From: an uncultured Pelagibacteraceae bacterium
GTDB taxonomy: Bacteria > Pseudomonadota > Alphaproteobacteria > Pelagibacterales > Pelagibacteraceae
Assembly (NCBI GenBank): GCA_902601705.1
Contig: CACKNV010000005.1
Coordinates: 1 to 64,000, forward strand
Reading direction: 5' to 3'
Length of the DNA: 64,000 nt
The notes under the pieces were generated by a model. That model worked only from the letters and a program-made list of their open reading frames with translations, had not been told where the DNA came from and did no database searches. Shown in pieces: positions 1 to 9,281 of this stretch. How positions within the stretch are numbered: the stretch's first letter is position 1; each line of letters starts with the position of its first letter. The position numbers and the translations under genes are program-made.

Positions 1-1
1 T

Positions 2-415
2 AAATATCTCCATTTAAAAGAAATTCCAAAATATAAATTTGACGTTATAATAATGAGAGGTGTTATTGAGCATATACCTGAATTTTATAAAGTATTGAAA
101 ACATTATTTAAATCTTTAAAGAAAAAAGGAATTTTTTTTATTACAGCAACACCAAATAATTTATGTTTACCTTACTTTAACAAACCTTCAAAATTTCATT
201 TAAATAATCTTAGACATATTTATCATTTTAACCATATTAATTTAGGATCTTTTTTTTTAAAAAATAATTTTTTAAATACTCAGATTATATTTCAATACCT
301 AGAAACACCGTATAAAAATTTAAATTCAAATTACCTCGATATGAAAACAACTCAAAAAAAATCACCTTCACATCCAGGAAACATGATGACTTTAGCTTTC
401 AAAAAGATGAAATAA
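2..415 (+). CDS. SAM-dependent methyltransferase, C-terminal part; 5' end truncated by window edge
   Basis: Frame stays open to the left edge upstream of the listed ATG (…KYLHLKEIPKYKFDVIIMRGVIEHI…); FDVI…VIEHI and GGIFFITATPNN-like class I methyltransferase motifs. Confidence 0.65.
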   Translation, partial: KYLHLKEIPKYKFDVIIMRGVIEHIPEFYKVLKTLFKSLKKKGIFFITATPNNLCLPYFNKPSKFHLNNLRHIYHFNHINLGSFFLKNNFLNTQIIFQYLETPYKNLNSNYLDMKTTQKKSPSHPGNMMTLAFKKMK

Positions 416-435
416 ACTTTTTAGTAAACTTTAGT

Positions 436-1335
436 ATGATTAAAGAAATAAGAGAAAACCCGCTGGTTTCAGTTTTATTAAATTGTTATAATGCTCAAGA
501 TACTATTTCAAAAGCTATTAAAAGTGTTTTAAGTCAAACTTATAAAAATATAGAATTAATAGTATGGGATGACGCATCTAAAGATAAAACTTTAGAAATT
601 GTCAAATCTTTCAAAGACGAAAGAGTCAAACTTTTTGAAAATAATTTTAATATTGGTCTTGGTAAAAGTAGATTGAGAGCAATTAAAGAATTGAATGGAG
701 AATTGATATCAATAATAGACGCGGATGACTTCTATGAAAATGAGAAAATTGAGAAACAAGTTTCTGTATTTCAAAAAAATCCAGAAGTATCTATTTGCGC
801 AACTTGGTCAAAAATATTTGATGAAAATTTTAAAAAATTGTATTTTTTTGAGAGTAATGCAACCTCTGAAATCATAAAAAAAAAATTAAAATTTGTTAAC
901 ATTATTCCACATTCTTCAATTATGTATCGAAAGAAAACTGCCATGGACGTAGGCTGGTATTCAATAAATTTAGATTATTCTCAAGATTATAATCTGACAT
1001 TAAAACTTATAAATAAAGGTGAAATTTTTGTAATTAAAGAATTTTTATCTAACATGGTAAGCGGTAAAAATAACATGTCCAATTCAAAAAAGATGGTTGA
1101 AACAGTTTTAAAAGAAAATATTCAAATTTTAGAAAATAACTTAAATATATTTGAAAATACAAAGGGTGATCAAAAAATAATTAATTCTCTTAGAAAATTA
1201 TATTTAATCAGATTAAACATTATAATGATAAAGAGAAATTTTTTTAAATCATTGTTAAATATTTCTAAGATTTTTTTTTCTGAGCCATCAATTATATTTA
1301 AAATAAATATGATTAAGTCGATTAAAAATACATAA
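436..1335 (+). CDS. Glycosyltransferase family 2
   Basis: N-terminal PLVSVLLNCYNAQDTISKAIKSVLSQTYKNIELIVWDDASKDKT and IIDADD motifs typical of GT2/GT-A fold. Confidence 0.93.
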   Translation: MIKEIRENPLVSVLLNCYNAQDTISKAIKSVLSQTYKNIELIVWDDASKDKTLEIVKSFKDERVKLFENNFNIGLGKSRLRAIKELNGELISIIDADDFYENEKIEKQVSVFQKNPEVSICATWSKIFDENFKKLYFFESNATSEIIKKKLKFVNIIPHSSIMYRKKTAMDVGWYSINLDYSQDYNLTLKLINKGEIFVIKEFLSNMVSGKNNMSNSKKMVETVLKENIQILENNLNIFENTKGDQKIINSLRKLYLIRLNIIMIKRNFFKSLLNISKIFFSEPSIIFKINMIKSIKNT

Positions 1336-1347
1336 ATATAAAAGATA

Positions 1348-2388
1348 ATGAAAATAACCTTAATTGTAACAACAGGTAGAACTGGGAGTGATTATTTACA
1401 AAGATGTTTGGATGGTTTGAATGGATTAATTGTCTTCACAGACAAATTTAACTATCATCAGTTCTTTGAAAACAAAAATCAAAAGATAAATTCAGAAATT
1501 CTATTAAAAAGATTTTTAGAAAAATACTCATATTTATTTAAAGAAATAAAAATAGAAAATATTAAGATAAAATTTTCGATAAAAAAATTTAAAAAATATT
1601 TTATGCAATTATCAAAAAATAAGCCAATGAATAGAAAACAGTTTTTTTTATTACTTTATAAATCTTATCACTTAACTTGTGGGAAAAAGTTATCAAAAGT
1701 AAAAAATATTATACATCATTCTCACGGAGTAAATAATACTATTCAAACCTTAAAGGATTTCCCCAATGCAAAAATATTAATTACTGTTAGACATCCTTTA
1801 ATGAATTTAAAATCTGGTTTATACAATTGGTTTAGATATAAAAAATCTATAATATCGATGAAACGAGTTTTCTTTTATGTTTATAGAATAAGACAAGATT
1901 TAAAATATTTAAATTCATTAAAAAATAGAAAATTTTTTATTAAACTCGAAGAAGCCAATAATAAAGCTGTTAAAAAAAAACTTTGCAATTTTTTAAATAT
2001 TAAATACCAAAAAAAAATTTATAAAGCTTCAATTCTAGGAAAACCGTGGATTGGAGATAAGGTATCCTCAAAAAATTCTTTACAGGGAAGATATATAAAT
2101 CCTGGAGATGCTAAAGACGTGTTTAAATTTTTTGAGAAAAGAGAGGTAAAGTTGCTTAATCACATTTTTATAGATTATAAAAAATTTGGATATAGCTTAA
2201 AAACAACTAGTAGTATAAATTTTTTTATTACTATGTTTTATCTATGTTCATTTGAAAAATATACTTTTAAAAATGCAAAAAAAAAATTTTTTTTTAGTAA
2301 TATTTTATATTTATTTTTGAGATATATTTTTTTTATTTTAATTTTGTTTAAATTAGACAAGCTGTTAAAAAAAATTCATTTAACCTAA
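1348..2388 (+). CDS. Sulfotransferase-like protein with hydrophobic C-terminus
   Basis: N-terminal TTGRTGSDYLQRCLDG (5'-PSB loop-like) and ITVRHPLMNLKSGLYNW (3'-PB-like); hydrophobic C-terminal segment. Confidence 0.6.
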   Translation: MKITLIVTTGRTGSDYLQRCLDGLNGLIVFTDKFNYHQFFENKNQKINSEILLKRFLEKYSYLFKEIKIENIKIKFSIKKFKKYFMQLSKNKPMNRKQFFLLLYKSYHLTCGKKLSKVKNIIHHSHGVNNTIQTLKDFPNAKILITVRHPLMNLKSGLYNWFRYKKSIISMKRVFFYVYRIRQDLKYLNSLKNRKFFIKLEEANNKAVKKKLCNFLNIKYQKKIYKASILGKPWIGDKVSSKNSLQGRYINPGDAKDVFKFFEKREVKLLNHIFIDYKKFGYSLKTTSSINFFITMFYLCSFEKYTFKNAKKKFFFSNILYLFLRYIFFILILFKLDKLLKKIHLT

Positions 2389-2392
2389 GTTT

Positions 2393-3163
2393 ATGAAAAA
2401 AGTTATTAAAAAATTATTTGAAATTCTAGGCTACACGATTTCTAAGAAAAGTGATGAGAGAGAGGTAAAAATTTTATCACTTGATGAAATCTATAGTCAA
2501 AAAATAAAATCTTCGCCGTTAATTTTTGATATTGGGGCTAATAATGGGCAGTCAATTAAAAGGTTTCAAAAATTATTTGATCAACCCGTCATACACGCGT
2601 TTGAACCAAATATTAGAGAATTCAAGAAATTAGAAAAAAATTTTTCAAAAAATAATAATATTCAATTAAATAATATTGGAATTGGGGACAAAGAAGAAAT
2701 AAAAGAATTAAATGTAGCAGCACATTCTGAAAATTCATCATTTGTTAAACCAACGTTAAATACAAAGTGGATTGAATTAAGGAGTGAACAAGCAAAAATT
2801 GAACAAAGCCAATATATTTTGTCAAAAGAAAAAGTTAAAATTGATACTATTGATAATTACTGCTTAAAAAATAAAATTAAACACATAGATATTTTAAAAA
2901 TAGACACCCAACTTTATGAAGATAAAGTTTTGGAAGGTTGCAAAAATATTATAGATAATCAATTGGTTGATGCTATTGAACTTGAGATAGTTTTTAGTAA
3001 AGTATATGAAAAATACTTCTCATTTAGTGACATTGAAAAATACCTAGTTCCTAAAAATTATAGATTTTCAGCGATACAAACTCATAACAACAACCTTTTT
3101 TCAGGGTCAATATTTTTTGCTGTAGCTCTATATTTAAATAAAAAAAAATTTAATTTAGATTAG
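2393..3163 (+). CDS. FkbM family methyltransferase
   Basis: FDIGANNGQSIKRF, HAFEPN, HIDILKIDTQLYEDKVLEGC motifs. Confidence 0.88.
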   Translation: MKKVIKKLFEILGYTISKKSDEREVKILSLDEIYSQKIKSSPLIFDIGANNGQSIKRFQKLFDQPVIHAFEPNIREFKKLEKNFSKNNNIQLNNIGIGDKEEIKELNVAAHSENSSFVKPTLNTKWIELRSEQAKIEQSQYILSKEKVKIDTIDNYCLKNKIKHIDILKIDTQLYEDKVLEGCKNIIDNQLVDAIELEIVFSKVYEKYFSFSDIEKYLVPKNYRFSAIQTHNNNLFSGSIFFAVALYLNKKKFNLD

Positions 3164-3170
3164 TTTACTA

Positions 3171-3992
3171 ATGATAAATTCAATTATCTATAATTTAAAA
3201 ACTCCACATAAAATTCCTATTAAAATCTTTAAAAAGATAAAGTATATAATTGATAGATTAAATTATGATCAGAAAAAGTATGAAAATGAACAAAATATTA
3301 AATTTTCTAATCTGAGTTTAGATAGATTAAAAGGTCTAGAAAAATTAAAAAAAATCAAATCAAAATTAAATTTTTTAAATAGAGATATGTCTTCTGAACA
3401 TGAAGTTTTGTTTTCATCAATTTCTTTATTAAACAATACAAAAATCTCGAAAATTTTAGAAATTGGTACTTACGATGGAGCCAACGCTTATTTACTATCA
3501 CAAATTTTCCATAATGCTGAAATAGAAACAATTGATTTAAGTAAAAGTGATGATGATTTTAAAAATTTCTATAACAGAAAAAATAATTTAGATACATTTG
3601 TGAAAAATAGAAATACCTTAATTGCAAAAAGTGATAAGATAAATTTTATCGAGATGAATTCAATTGAATTAACAAAAAAAGACAAGCAAAAATATGATTT
3701 AATTTGGGTAGATGGTGCTCATGGCTACCCTGTTGCTTGTATTGACTTAGTAAACTCTATAAAACTTCTTAATGATGATGGCTTTATATTAGTTGATGAT
3801 ATTATATTGTCTAATACTGATAATGATAGAATGTATTTTTCAAGCGCTGGTTATGATACCTTAAAAGAGCTTAAAAAAAGCTTGGTAATCGATTTTCATT
3901 TAATTTTTAAAAGATTGGATGCCAATAGTAATTGCGATAAATCACAAATAAAATACATAGCTTTTGTAAAAAAAAGAAAAAAAGGATTATAA
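3171..3992 (+). CDS. Class I SAM-dependent methyltransferase (Methyltransf_24-like)
   Basis: ILEIGTYDGANAYLLS, YDLIWVDGAHGYPVACIDLVNSIKLLNDDGFILVDDI. Confidence 0.78.
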   Translation: MINSIIYNLKTPHKIPIKIFKKIKYIIDRLNYDQKKYENEQNIKFSNLSLDRLKGLEKLKKIKSKLNFLNRDMSSEHEVLFSSISLLNNTKISKILEIGTYDGANAYLLSQIFHNAEIETIDLSKSDDDFKNFYNRKNNLDTFVKNRNTLIAKSDKINFIEMNSIELTKKDKQKYDLIWVDGAHGYPVACIDLVNSIKLLNDDGFILVDDIILSNTDNDRMYFSSAGYDTLKELKKSLVIDFHLIFKRLDANSNCDKSQIKYIAFVKKRKKGL

Positions 3993-4005
3993 TTATTAAT
4001 AAATT

Positions 4006-4767
4006 ATGAATTATTTTTTTGGAGTAAATAATAATATTTTTAAGTCGGAAATTCAAATACCTAGATTTAGAAATAGATCTTTGAAAACTTCTAATTTAAA
4101 ATTATTTAAATCTTTTCCTCAAAATAATAAATGGATTATAGAAGAAGTAAAAGAAGATCTATCAAATAAATATTTTTATTTACTTAAAAAAGATGATGTC
4201 ACTAATAAGGATATATTTTTTCTTGCTGACAAAAAAATTCTAGCTAGTTTTAATAACTTAAAATTAGAACATTTAAATGACTTCACAGAAACTCTTCCTG
4301 CTTATAGATCTAATTTAAAAATTTTTATTGAAGAGGGTGGATTTTCATCGTATCAGTCTGAGTACCCTCATTCAATGACCACAAAAAAAGGCTCAATACT
4401 TAGCGCTATAAATTCTCTTGCAAACACAAATGCTGATAATAATTTCATAATAATTAAAAATATATTTGTTGATCCAATAGAGGATAAATTTAAAGCTTAT
4501 ATTGTAAATTGTAATTCAAAAAAAATAGAGGAAGAATATGAAATAACTACAAACTATACCAATTTAATTGAAATCAATAAAAAATTAATAAAGCATGATA
4601 ATTTTTTATATACAAAAGGTTTCTTAGGAGTTCCAATTTATATCTCAACAAAAAATAAATTTGTTTCTTGTGAACATACTCATCCCCCGCATGAATACAT
4701 TCTGAGTAATAATAAATTTAAAAAAATAAAAGAATTAAAAGACGAAATTAATGAAATTATTAAATAA
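4006..4767 (+). CDS. Hypothetical protein, no family recognised
   Basis: 253-aa ORF in operon order; contains a CEHTHPPHEY His/Cys cluster; end overlaps next ORF by 17 nt. Confidence 0.7.
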   Translation: MNYFFGVNNNIFKSEIQIPRFRNRSLKTSNLKLFKSFPQNNKWIIEEVKEDLSNKYFYLLKKDDVTNKDIFFLADKKILASFNNLKLEHLNDFTETLPAYRSNLKIFIEEGGFSSYQSEYPHSMTTKKGSILSAINSLANTNADNNFIIIKNIFVDPIEDKFKAYIVNCNSKKIEEEYEITTNYTNLIEINKKLIKHDNFLYTKGFLGVPIYISTKNKFVSCEHTHPPHEYILSNNKFKKIKELKDEINEIIK

Positions 4768-5518
4768 AATTAATATAAACTCACAATTATTTAAATTATT
4801 AAGAAACAAATTAAATATTAAACCTGTACCTTTCTCAGATTTCAATAACGTTAATTCTGTTTCAGTAAGTGATGCTTTCCTTTGGAGAACGGATAATGGA
4901 TTTACAACAAAATTTAAATATTCTGATATTTTAAATCTTTTTTTTAAAATAAAAAACTCATGGGTTGAGATACATTTTTTTTCAAAAAATAATAAATTTA
5001 TAAAAAAAGAAAAGTTTTATAATTTAAATCTTTCAAATGAATTAATCATTAATTCTAAATATTTAAATATTGAGGATTTTGGCTCTTTCTACATTTACCA
5101 TTATTCTAATAAGAAAATGGAAGAAAAAAATGTAATAAGTAATAGGTGTTATTTAGGATTTTCCCATAAAAATAATTTATATTCTTTTGTACATGGAAAC
5201 ACTCTTGCAAAGTTTACTGAAATTTTTCCTTCAAATAAAATTGAAACAGATATCGTACAAACAACAGCTTTTCAAAATAATAATTATACTATACAAAAAT
5301 ATTTTGATAATTTTGATAAAACTGAGTTATTTTTTACAAACCCGACATCTAAAAAAATTTATTTTTCAATAGAGGACAAAAGCTATTCTTTAAGCCCAGG
5401 TTGTACAAAATTATTGTCAATAAATGACAAAATTATAACAATAAGATCAAACTGTTTATTCTTAAGACCAACTGTTTTTAGTTATAAAAATAATTATTAT
5501 GACGTCCACCATAGTTAG
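4751..5518 (+). CDS. Hypothetical protein, no family recognised
   Basis: 255-aa ORF overlapping the previous ORF; SVSDAFLWRTDNGFTTKF and CYLGFSHKNNLYSFVHGN segments; C-term YYDVHHS. Confidence 0.7.
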   Translation: MKLLNKININSQLFKLLRNKLNIKPVPFSDFNNVNSVSVSDAFLWRTDNGFTTKFKYSDILNLFFKIKNSWVEIHFFSKNNKFIKKEKFYNLNLSNELIINSKYLNIEDFGSFYIYHYSNKKMEEKNVISNRCYLGFSHKNNLYSFVHGNTLAKFTEIFPSNKIETDIVQTTAFQNNNYTIQKYFDNFDKTELFFTNPTSKKIYFSIEDKSYSLSPGCTKLLSINDKIITIRSNCLFLRPTVFSYKNNYYDVHHS

Positions 5519-5542
5519 TATTTTAATGACAAAAATGATTTT

Positions 5543-5617
5543 GGGCGTGTAGTTCAGTGGTAGAACGCTACGTTGACATCGTAGAGGTCATAAGTTCAAT
5601 TCTTATCACGCCCACCA
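5543..5617 (+). tRNA. tRNA-Val (GAC)
   Basis: Acceptor GGGCGTG/CACGCCC, anticodon arm CTACG-TTGACAT-CGTAG, T arm with GTTCAAT, encoded CCA. Confidence 0.95.
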
Positions 5618-5674
5618 GAAATTTGCGTCAAAAGTTGTTATTACAATTAAAGATGATATTATTAAATAAACTAA

Positions 5675-5968
5675 ATGACTGATAAAATAAAAGTTGTTAT
5701 TGCTAATTTAAAACCATTAGATGAAAAATTTGATGATTTAATTAAATTACTTAAAAAAAAACTCCCTGAAGCAAGAGATGTAGACGGATGCAAATCTATG
5801 AACGCATGTATTGATCATAAAACAAAATCAATTATTCTGTACGAGGTATGGATTACGGAAGAAGCTCATAAAAAGTACGTCGAGTGGAGAAAAAAAACTG
5901 GTGTTCACGATATGATTAGCGACTATCTAAAAGATAGATCTTTTTCGTACTATACGTATCTTGTATAA
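5675..5968 (+). CDS. Antibiotic biosynthesis monooxygenase (ABM/YgiN-like) domain protein
   Basis: 97 aa; small ferredoxin-like-fold monooxygenase pattern (PEARDVDGCKSMNACID…ILYEVWITEEAHKKYVEW). Confidence 0.7.
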   Translation: MTDKIKVVIANLKPLDEKFDDLIKLLKKKLPEARDVDGCKSMNACIDHKTKSIILYEVWITEEAHKKYVEWRKKTGVHDMISDYLKDRSFSYYTYLV

Positions 5969-6087
5969 ATTTTTGAAAGTTTTTGAAGATTGTAATATTT
6001 GCTGCTTAATAAGAAAATATAGAAAATTTCTTCCCCCATTAACTTTTTTTAGAGTTTACTTTTGTATTTAAAAATCATATAAAACCA

Positions 6088-6206
<119 letters not shown>

Positions 6207-6215
6207 AAAAAATTT

Positions 6216-6341
6216 ATGAAAATAGCTAGCTCATTAAAATCGCTAAAAAAAAGAGACCTTAACTCAAAATTAGTTAAACGAAGAGGAAAGCTATACGTAA
6301 TTAATAAAAAAAATCCTAAGTTTAAAGCTCGTCAAGGTTAA
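6216..6341 (+). CDS. rpmJ: 50S ribosomal protein L36 (cysteine-less type)
   Basis: Own translation: [41 protein letters not shown]; too short for the ORF track. Confidence 0.96.
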   Translation: MKIASSLKSLKKRDLNSKLVKRRGKLYVINKKNPKFKARQG

Positions 6342-6343
6342 GT

Positions 6344-6454
6344 ATGAGCGATAATGATTTCAAAAAAACATACAATGGTTTCACCAAATTTGTGTTATGG
6401 GGAACAATTGCAGTTATTGCAATATTAGTGATATTAGCAATAACGTTACTTTAA
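6344..6454 (+). CDS. Small single-TM protein, possibly aa3-type cytochrome c oxidase subunit IV-like
   Basis: Own translation: MSDNDFKKTYNGFTKFVLWGTIAVIAILVILAITLL*; 2 nt after rpmJ stop. Confidence 0.7.
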   Translation: MSDNDFKKTYNGFTKFVLWGTIAVIAILVILAITLL

Positions 6455-6472
6455 AATCAAAAATAAATAATA

Positions 6473-7567
6473 ATGATAGTCGGTTCAATTAAAGAAAATA
6501 CAACATTTGAAAAAAGAGTTTCTTTGACCCCTGAGTCAGCCAAAAATATAATTGGACTTGGATTGAAAGTATGTGTTGAAAAAGGATATGCAATTCACCT
6601 CGGAATTGCTGACGACGAATATAAAGATATCGGAGTTGAAATAAAAGAGACACCAAAGGAGGTATTTAGCATAAGTGATCTGATTACAAAAGTAAATTGT
6701 CCTTCAGAAGATGAAATTGGAATTCTGAAAGAAAATACAATTTTAATTGGTATGCTCAATCCATCAAAAAATAAAAACCAAATTGATAAAATTATTAATA
6801 AAAAAATTAAATCTTTTTCCTTAGAATTATTACCAAGAATTACAAGAGCTCAATCAATGGATGTTTTATCTTCCCAATCTAATTTAGCTGGATATAGGGC
6901 CGTAGTAGATTGTGTTGCAGAATTTGAGAAAGCTGTGCCTATGATGATGACAGCTGCAGGAACTGTACCAGCAGCTAAAGTTTTAGTCATCGGTGCGGGT
7001 GTAGCAGGTTTACAAGCTATCGCTACTGCTAAAAGATTAGGTGCAATTGTATCAGCAACAGATGTTAGAGCTGCATCTAAAGAGCAAGTAGAAAGCTTAG
7101 GTGGAAAATTTTTAACAGTTGAACAAAATGAAGATATGGAAACTGCTGGTGGATACGCAAAAGAAACATCAGATGAATATAAAAAAAAGCAAGCCGAAAT
7201 GATGAAAGAAGCCCTTAAAAAAAATGATATCGTAATATGCACTGCATTAATTCCTGGAAAACCTGCTCCAAGAATATTAACTGAAGAATTAGTTAAACTT
7301 ATGAAACCCGGGTCTATTGTTTATGATTTAGCAGCAGAACAAGGGGGAAACTCCGCATTTTCGGAAGCGGGCAAAATTAATTCAGTTGATGGGATAAAAA
7401 TTATAGGTGTTAAAAGTTTAATGAATAGCTTACCACTTACCGCTTCAAACCTATATGCTAAAAATTTATTTAGTTTCATACGTAACTTGTATAGTAAAGA
7501 GAAGAAAGATTTTAATATTAATTTAGAAGACGAAATAATAGAGAAGTCATTAATTAAAAAAGTTTAA
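6473..7567 (+). CDS. pntA: NAD(P) transhydrogenase alpha subunit 1
   Basis: KENTTFEKRVSLTPE, AGTVPAAKVLVIGAGVAGLQAIATAKRLGA. Confidence 0.97.
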   Translation: MIVGSIKENTTFEKRVSLTPESAKNIIGLGLKVCVEKGYAIHLGIADDEYKDIGVEIKETPKEVFSISDLITKVNCPSEDEIGILKENTILIGMLNPSKNKNQIDKIINKKIKSFSLELLPRITRAQSMDVLSSQSNLAGYRAVVDCVAEFEKAVPMMMTAAGTVPAAKVLVIGAGVAGLQAIATAKRLGAIVSATDVRAASKEQVESLGGKFLTVEQNEDMETAGGYAKETSDEYKKKQAEMMKEALKKNDIVICTALIPGKPAPRILTEELVKLMKPGSIVYDLAAEQGGNSAFSEAGKINSVDGIKIIGVKSLMNSLPLTASNLYAKNLFSFIRNLYSKEKKDFNINLEDEIIEKSLIKKV

Positions 7568-7569
7568 CT

Positions 7570-7881
7570 ATGGAAATAGATCCTTTTATATTTAGATTAA
7601 GTATTTTTATTTTATCAATTTTTATTGGTTATTATGTCGTATGGAGTGTCACTCCATCTCTTCATACCCCACTGATGTCAGTTACTAATGCTATTTCATC
7701 AGTCATTATTGTAGGTGCGATCATTGCAGCTTTAGCAGGAACTTCTGAGAGTATTTTTAATACTTCAAGTATTTTTGGATTTATAGCTATAATATTAGCA
7801 GCGATAAATATTTTTGGGGGATTCTTGGTAACTCAAAGAATGCTTCAAATGTACAAAAAAAAGAAAGATAAAAAGAAATGA
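7570..7881 (+). CDS. pntAB: NAD(P) transhydrogenase alpha subunit 2 (membrane)
   Basis: VWSVTPSLHTPLMSVTNAISSVIIVGA; between pntA and pntB. Confidence 0.95.
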   Translation: MEIDPFIFRLSIFILSIFIGYYVVWSVTPSLHTPLMSVTNAISSVIIVGAIIAALAGTSESIFNTSSIFGFIAIILAAINIFGGFLVTQRMLQMYKKKKDKKK

Positions 7882-9281
7882 TCTCAGCAAATCTAGCAGC
7901 AATTTTTTATTTAGTTTCTGGAATATTATTTATTTTAGCATTGAGAGGTTTATCATCACCAGATACTTCGAGACAAGGGAATTATTTCGGGATTGCTGGA
8001 ATGATAATCGCTATTGTTGTGACATTTTTATCAATAGGTAATTTTTCTTCATCATTGGTTTATGTAATACTATTTCTAGTAATTGGTGGAGCAATTGGTG
8101 CTTTCATAGCGTTTAAAATTCCTATGACTGCAATGCCAGAATTAGTTGCAGGCTTTCATAGTTTAGTTGGTTTAGCGGCTGTTTTTGTTGCAATAGCAGC
8201 TTTTTTAAATCCCGCAGCTTTTAATCTGGGAAATGTCGGCAATATAAAATTGGCAAGTCTTATTGAAATGTCAATTGGTGCAGCGGTAGGAGCAATAACT
8301 TTCTCAGGTTCAATAATAGCTTTTTTAAAATTAAGAGGAATAATGTCTGGTGCTCCTATTACATTTAGTGGGCAGCATGTTTTAAATTTAATACTTGGAA
8401 TAGGTATTTTTGTTTTAATTTTTTATTTATGTAAAACTCAGTCCACAAATATTTTTTGGACAGTAATTATAATCTCATTTCTTGTTGGTGTTTTATTAAT
8501 TATTCCTATTGGTGGAGCAGATATGCCTGTAGTAATTTCAATGCTTAATTCCTACTCTGGGTGGGCTGCAGCTGGAATAGGTTTTACATTAGAAAATACT
8601 GCTTTGATAATAACAGGTGCGCTTGTCGGATCCTCAGGAGCAATACTCTCATATATTATGTGTAAAGCCATGAATAGATCTTTTGTAAGTGTAATTCTAG
8701 GTGGTTTTGGAGCAGAAAATTCTACTGATGATAAAAAAGAAAAGAAAGATCAAAAGCCAGTTAAAAGTGGTAACGCTGAGGATGCAGCTTTTTTAATGAA
8801 AAATGCCTCATCTGTAATTATAGTTCCAGGGTACGGTATGGCCGTAGCCCAAGCTCAACACGCTCTTCGAGAGATGGTAGATAAATTAAAAAAAAATGAT
8901 ATCAAAGTTACTTACGCTATACACCCTGTAGCTGGAAGAATGCCTGGCCATATGAATGTTTTATTAGCTGAAGCAAATGTCCCTTATGATGAAGTTTTTG
9001 AATTAGAAGATATAAATAATGATTTTGCTAATTCCGATGTTGCATTTGTAATCGGAGCAAATGACGTAACAAATCCTGTAGCAAAAACAGATCCAAAAAG
9101 TCCAATATTCGGAATGCCTGTGCTTGATGTTGAAAAATGTAAATCTGTTTTATTTGTTAAAAGAAGTTTATCGCCAGGGTATGCCGGTATAGACAATGAA
9201 CTTTTTTATAAAGACAATACTTTAATGTTGTTTGCAGATGCAAAAAAGATGACAGAAGACATAGTTAAAAATTTAGACTAA
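7878..9281 (+). CDS. pntB: NAD(P) transhydrogenase beta subunit
   Basis: MPVVISMLNSYSGWAAAGIGF, VIIVPGYGMAVAQAQHALREM, GRMPGHMNVLLAEANVPYDEVFE. Confidence 0.98.
   Translation: MISANLAAIFYLVSGILFILALRGLSSPDTSRQGNYFGIAGMIIAIVVTFLSIGNFSSSLVYVILFLVIGGAIGAFIAFKIPMTAMPELVAGFHSLVGLAAVFVAIAAFLNPAAFNLGNVGNIKLASLIEMSIGAAVGAITFSGSIIAFLKLRGIMSGAPITFSGQHVLNLILGIGIFVLIFYLCKTQSTNIFWTVIIISFLVGVLLIIPIGGADMPVVISMLNSYSGWAAAGIGFTLENTALIITGALVGSSGAILSYIMCKAMNRSFVSVILGGFGAENSTDDKKEKKDQKPVKSGNAEDAAFLMKNASSVIIVPGYGMAVAQAQHALREMVDKLKKNDIKVTYAIHPVAGRMPGHMNVLLAEANVPYDEVFELEDINNDFANSDVAFVIGANDVTNPVAKTDPKSPIFGMPVLDVEKCKSVLFVKRSLSPGYAGIDNELFYKDNTLMLFADAKKMTEDIVKNLD

Noticed and set aside
5187-5372. 61-aa ORF inside the second unknown gene
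   Set aside because: Alternate-frame, low-complexity Ile/Leu/Lys composition; no ribosome-binding site seen.
6216-6341. Cysteine-less L36 (and L31 at 12947-13171) as a zinc-sparing adaptation
   Set aside because: Cysteine-less forms of both are usual in Alphaproteobacteria, so not distinctive here.
6850-7242. 130-aa minus-strand ORF
   Set aside because: Antisense to pntA, which has clear homology; an incidental ORF.
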